Assembly (NCBI GenBank): GCA_003553905.1
Contig: PWEA01000012.1
Coordinates: 1-38,976 of the forward strand
Reading direction: 5' to 3'
Length of the DNA stretch: 38,976 nucleotides
Source: Candidatus Aenigmatarchaeota archaeon
GTDB taxonomy: Archaea; Aenigmatarchaeota; Aenigmatarchaeia; PWEA01
Every line of letters begins with the position of its first letter. The stretch's first letter is position 1. Below are positions 35,081 to 38,976 of this stretch, piece by piece. The translations under genes and the position numbers were made by a program. The notes below the pieces were generated by a model, which did no database searches, was not told the origin of the DNA, and worked only from the letters and a program-made list of their open reading frames with translations.

Positions 35081-35522
35081 AAGACAGAAAGATGGATTGG
35101 AGATGGCAGAGGCAAGTGAGAATATCTCTGAGGATTATCTCAAAAACGCAGAAGAGAGTTTGAGAGTGCTTCAGAAGATAGTAGAAAACGAATCGAGGAT
35201 ATGGGCTGCAACTATGAAATACTACATAGAATATTTTTCTGTCTCTGCAGTTCTATATAGGATAGGGATAAGATCAAAAATACATGACTGTACTATAGAA
35301 GCTGTCGAATTTCTACAGGATGAAGGGATATTTGACGAAGATGTTGCAGGGAGGCTAAGGAAAAGCAAGGAACTCAGGATAGAGAACCAGTATAACCTCA
35401 AAAATATGCCTGTTGAGATTGATTTAAGGGATTTAAGAAACTTTATACTACAAATGAAAAAAACCAAAGACGATCTGACCGACAAAAAAGTAAATCGGAT
35501 AAGAAGCAAACTATTCAATTAG
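35058..35522 (+). CDS. HEPN-domain protein (UPF0332-like), candidate toxin/partner of the MNT gene
   Basis: 'ATMKYYIEYFSVSAVLYRIGIRSKIHDCTIEAVEFL' and 'KSKELRIENQYNLK'; 23-nt overlap with MNT gene; SD-like GGTGAT before ATG 35058. Confidence 0.75.
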   Translation: MANLEWCKRQKDGLEMAEASENISEDYLKNAEESLRVLQKIVENESRIWAATMKYYIEYFSVSAVLYRIGIRSKIHDCTIEAVEFLQDEGIFDEDVAGRLRKSKELRIENQYNLKNMPVEIDLRDLRNFILQMKKTKDDLTDKKVNRIRSKLFN

Positions 35523-36753
35523 ATTCTATATAATCTTCAACAAAGTCCTTTACTTCATCCCTCTTTTCCGGGACTGTATATACAGATAAAAGATTTCTTA
35601 CAGGATCCTTTCTCTTTAGAGATTCCACAGTTGTTGAAATCCTCTCCAGCGGTGAAATCTTTCCATCTGGAAAGGATATCCTTATATCAAACTTCCTGAG
35701 CCTTGGCTCAAGATCCGACGCAACCCTTTTCTGTTTGTTTACTATTATGACATCAGAACTCAGATCATATAGTTCTGCGATATCATTTTCTATCTCTCTT
35801 TCATCCTTTTCTCTAATGTTTTTGAAATCTTCTGCTCCCTCCCTACCCGTATCCTTTATGGTATATGCCTGTTTGTAAAGATTTCTCATTTTGATTCTCC
35901 TTACCATAGATTTTGAAAAAGGGTTTGATATAGAAAGCGTGTTCATAAGTTCACCGTCTGTCATCCAGAATATATTCTTTTTTGGACTATCTTCTGTTTT
36001 TAGATATCTTTCAACCCCTCTCAAAAGCATCTTTTCGGCTATAGAAGATGTTTTGTGGAAATAAACACTGGAGTACATGTGATCCCTTGCAATTATACAG
36101 TCCTCGAGGGCATCTATTCCCTTTTCTTTGTATGCAAGTCTACCATCATTTATTTCCATGACGTTTATTATCCAGTCGGTTTCGACCGATCCATATGAAA
36201 CTCCTGTATGGTGTGCATCTCTGGCTAGATAGTCGAGCTGATCGGCGTCCATCTGTGAGTCAATGATATCGCCGAGATACTTGTTACCTTTAAAGTTTCC
36301 TGTTACAAGATCAGCTACATCACAGGGGTCTATACCATAATTTCTTAGAACTTCTGGTATTTTACCTGAATCCGGATCATCGATGGTTTCCACACCAGTT
36401 ATTAGATTTTTTGTTGCTTCTACATGATTTCTGCCCATCACTTCTTCGATGGTATGGCTGAAGGGGGCATGACCTATATCATGTAACATACCTGCAGCCT
36501 CCAATAGCCTCTTCTCTTTATCATCGATTCCGAGATTTTTAGCTATCCTGTTGCAGAGATAGGATGTTCCTATGCAATGTTCCAATCTTGTATGATGACC
36601 ACCTGGATAGACAAGAAGACCGAGACCTAGCTGTTTAATCCATGCCATTCTCTGTACTTCGGGCTGTGAGAGAAGTTCGACCTGCATCCCATTGAGATCC
36701 ATGAAACCATGGACAGGATCCTTAATTATTTTCCCTTTGTTTTTTGTCTCCAT
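35515..36753 (-). CDS. HD-domain phosphohydrolase (dNTPase/SAMHD1-like)
   Basis: 'KIIKDPVHGFMDLNGMQVELLSQPEVQRMAWIKQLGLGLLVYPGGHHTRLEHCIGTSYL', 'AAGMLHDIGHAPFSHTIEEV', 'MDADQLDYLARDAHHTGVSYG'. Confidence 0.94.
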   Translation of the reverse strand: METKNKGKIIKDPVHGFMDLNGMQVELLSQPEVQRMAWIKQLGLGLLVYPGGHHTRLEHCIGTSYLCNRIAKNLGIDDKEKRLLEAAGMLHDIGHAPFSHTIEEVMGRNHVEATKNLITGVETIDDPDSGKIPEVLRNYGIDPCDVADLVTGNFKGNKYLGDIIDSQMDADQLDYLARDAHHTGVSYGSVETDWIINVMEINDGRLAYKEKGIDALEDCIIARDHMYSSVYFHKTSSIAEKMLLRGVERYLKTEDSPKKNIFWMTDGELMNTLSISNPFSKSMVRRIKMRNLYKQAYTIKDTGREGAEDFKNIREKDEREIENDIAELYDLSSDVIIVNKQKRVASDLEPRLRKFDIRISFPDGKISPLERISTTVESLKRKDPVRNLLSVYTVPEKRDEVKDFVEDYIESN

Positions 36754-36884
36754 CTCAATACACTTTCTTTGAATTTGCAGACGAATAAACTTAAAACCTA
36801 CGGAAAAAGTAAAGCAGATGTCGAACGTAATATTTAAAAATTGTCTATTATATTGTTTATCCAGTAGTTCAAGGAGGTGATTTT

Positions 36885-37154
36885 GTGGAAGAAGATTTTA
36901 CGTTTGAAACGCTTAGTCGAAAAGCAGGAACAAAAAGGAGGTTCGGAAAGGATAGTTCTGAGGAATCAATTCAAGTTAAGACGTCGGAGGTAATAGACGA
37001 AAAAAAGCTAGAAGAATACTGTGCAAGCCATGATTATTCGGATACATTCAGGAACAACCCCATTCCGATTGGATCGTGTTCCAACTACAGAAACGGTGAT
37101 GGTTGTCTAAACGATGAACCATGTATCTATGCCGTCAGGTATGCAAGCGAATAA
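36885..37154 (+). CDS. Small Cys-rich hypothetical protein (GTG start)
   Basis: 89 aa; 'CASHDYSDTFRNNPIPIGSCSNYRNGDGCLNDEPCIYAVRY'; SD GGAGGTGAT immediately upstream. Confidence 0.7.
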   Translation: MEEDFTFETLSRKAGTKRRFGKDSSEESIQVKTSEVIDEKKLEEYCASHDYSDTFRNNPIPIGSCSNYRNGDGCLNDEPCIYAVRYASE

Positions 37155-37261
37155 AACAATGTGCCAAGCAAGGTTCTAAAAATTTCTCTTAGTTTTTTAT
37201 CTTTTAATTATAGAGCAGATCGAAGAACATATAAAAATCTCCTCTACTTAGTTTTGATGTT

Positions 37262-38158
37262 ATGAAGCCATTGGAAGTTGTGATACTTGGTTCAGGAAGT
37301 ATAATTCCAACTAAAGATAGAAATCACTCTTCTATATGGGTAAGGAGAGAAGGGGATGTATTTCTCTGGGACTGCGGTGAAGGAACCCAGGGGCAGATAC
37401 AGAAGGCAGGCCTTTCCTTCATGAAAGTGGACAAGATATTCATAACACATTGGCATGCCGACCATTTTGCAGGTTTAATTGGTCTAATAGAAACTTTTAA
37501 TCTTGAAGGAAGAGAAAGAAAGTTAGAGATATACGGGCCAGAAGCATCAAGGTTCGTTTCGCTTTTATCTGATATGTCTTGGTATGATTTTGGATTCGAA
37601 GTCAAAGCAATAGATGTTGATCATTTGGATGATAAAGAAACGGTTCTTGTAGATGAAAAAGAATACATAATAAAATCGGTGCCAACAGAACACACGGTGC
37701 CCTCCGTTGCATACTGTCTGGAGGAAAAGGACAGTGTAAATATAAATGAAGAAAAGGCAGCAAAACATGATTTATACCCTGGGCCAAAAATGGGTGAACT
37801 GAAGGAAAAGGGGAAGGTAAAACACAAAGGAATAGAAATAAGACTAGATGATGTATCCGATATAACAGAGGGAAGGAAGATAGTTTATTCCGGTGATACA
37901 CTACCGGTAAAAACTGTAAAAAGGCTCTCCGAAGGAGCAGATCTCCTGATACACGATGCAACATTTATCGAAGAAACAAACCACAGACATTCGTCTGCAA
38001 AGGATGCTGGAAAGATAGCGAAAGAAGCGAACGTCAAAAAGCTTTTACTTACACACTATTCAAGAAGGTACAAAGACCTAAACCCTCTTAAAGAAGGTGC
38101 CGAAGAATACCATGGAAATGTGGAAGTCGCAAAGGATCTGATGAAGATAGAGGTCTAA
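37262..38158 (+). CDS. rnz: Ribonuclease Z
   Basis: 'LGSGSIIPTKDRNHSSIWVRREGDVFLWDCGEGTQGQIQKAGLSFMKVDKIFITHWHADHFAGLIGLI', 'IVYSGDTLP', 'LIHDATFIEE', 'RHSSAKDAGKIA', 'LLTHYSRRY'. Confidence 0.96.
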   Translation: MKPLEVVILGSGSIIPTKDRNHSSIWVRREGDVFLWDCGEGTQGQIQKAGLSFMKVDKIFITHWHADHFAGLIGLIETFNLEGRERKLEIYGPEASRFVSLLSDMSWYDFGFEVKAIDVDHLDDKETVLVDEKEYIIKSVPTEHTVPSVAYCLEEKDSVNINEEKAAKHDLYPGPKMGELKEKGKVKHKGIEIRLDDVSDITEGRKIVYSGDTLPVKTVKRLSEGADLLIHDATFIEETNHRHSSAKDAGKIAKEANVKKLLLTHYSRRYKDLNPLKEGAEEYHGNVEVAKDLMKIEV

Positions 38159-38274
38159 TCATCAAACCTGTCAGATAACTCGCTTCCAAATCCATAGTGA
38201 CCTGTTGCTTCCCGACCCAAATACTCAATAAAATCTCTTGAGAAGTTGGAGATTCTTTCTATATATTTTTTCAT
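38155..38274 (-). CDS. Possible 39-aa small protein
   Basis: MKKYIERISNFSRDFIEYLGREATGHYGFGSELSDRFDD; fills the gap between RNase Z and ABC genes; weak SD evidence; not in the ORF track. Confidence 0.3.
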   Translation of the reverse strand: MKKYIERISNFSRDFIEYLGREATGHYGFGSELSDRFDD

Positions 38275-38393
38275 AATCTCATCAAACAAGACTTCATTAC
38301 AAAGACTTTTAAGGCTTTTGTTTCCCGCGAGAAAAACGTCTTAACAACATTTAAATATTCAACTATTCAAAAATCCATGCCATAGACGATAAC

Positions 38394-38976
38394 ATGCCAC
38401 ACAAAACAGTTGACGATGACGTACTGGAAGAACAGCAGAAAAAGGTAGACAAACCCATGTCCAGGCTTATGAAATACTGTAAGCCGTACAAAAAACGCCT
38501 GACAATTGGTGTTTTTTCTGTGGTAGTTGCATCAGTATTCGGCCTGATGCCACCATATCTTGTAAGAATAGCCATAGATGAAGCCATAATTCCTGGAAAC
38601 TTTGATCTGCTGTGGATGGTGGTCGCTGTTCTAATAGGAGCATACGGAGGAAGAGCTGTTTTTGAGTACGTACAGAACTTCTTTCTTTATACATTTGCAC
38701 AGGAAGCCATCTACCATCTTCGAATGGACACTTACAAACACCTACAGGAGCTTTCGCTCTCCTTCCATAGCAACCAACCCACGGGAAAGATGATGTCGAA
38801 GCTTTCGAACGATATAAACAGGCTTCAAAGGTTTCTTTCTTCAACGATGAGGGAAATAACGAGAAACATAACCATAGGGATCATTATAGGTATAGTGCTT
38901 TTCTGGATGAACTGGAAACTAGCATTTTTCACGCTCTTTCCTATACCGATAATAGGCTTTATGACCTATCATTTCG
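38394..38976 (+). CDS. ABC-type exporter, N-terminal transmembrane domain (truncated by window end)
   Basis: Translation from ATG 38394: MPHKTVDDDVLEEQQKKVDKPMSRLMKYCKPYKKRLTIGVFSVVVASVFGLMPPYLVRIAIDEAI...LSFHSNQPTGKMMSKLSNDINRLQRFLSS, typical of ABC_membrane exporters. Confidence 0.9.
   Translation, partial: MPHKTVDDDVLEEQQKKVDKPMSRLMKYCKPYKKRLTIGVFSVVVASVFGLMPPYLVRIAIDEAIIPGNFDLLWMVVAVLIGAYGGRAVFEYVQNFFLYTFAQEAIYHLRMDTYKHLQELSLSFHSNQPTGKMMSKLSNDINRLQRFLSSTMREITRNITIGIIIGIVLFWMNWKLAFFTLFPIPIIGFMTYHF

Noticed and set aside
37565-37964. Overlapping minus-strand ORFs within RNase Z
   Set aside because: Antisense shadow ORFs of a well-supported RNase Z gene.
38363-38844. Minus-strand ORFs 38363-38587 and 38467-38844
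   Set aside because: Antisense to the ABC exporter start at 38394, whose translation matches an ABC transmembrane domain.
1-38976. CRISPR array, prophage or transposon
   Set aside because: No regularly spaced repeats, integrase/transposase motifs, structural phage genes or terminal inverted repeats were seen; gene content is mostly core archaeal.

Overview
The window is a gene-dense archaeal chromosome segment. The evidence is an intron-bearing tRNA-Thr, TFB, archaeal-type CCA-adding enzyme, Trm1, Trm-G10, aCPSF2-like beta-CASP protein, and many TATA-led leaderless starts. I read about 55 protein genes. Most have recognisable core functions: tRNA charging and processing (serS, argS, cca, trm1, Trm-G10-like, RNase Z, RtcA), transcription (TFB), RNA decay (aCPSF2-like, YhaM-like HD/OB), UvdE, Hsp20, TspO, FNR + rubredoxin, HD phosphohydrolase and an ABC exporter (truncated by the window end). 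I saw no CRISPR array, prophage, transposase or rRNA. The best candidates for something under-described are: (1) a 12.6-16.4 kb block with two membrane-anchored winged-helix regulators, each next to an exported-protein gene, plus an amphi-Trp/HTH divergent pair, a composite operator at 15785-15827 and a 320-bp structured non-coding gap; (2) a wHTH-nucleotidyltransferase (MNT) gene overlapping a HEPN/UPF0332-like gene (34490-35522); (3) a TGS1-like methyltransferase with an altered catalytic motif; (4) an orphan PD-(D/E)xK nuclease next to a PIN-like protein; (5) a tRNA-Thr intron that starts with a near copy of the preceding exon half. All family calls come from reading motifs, not from database searches.
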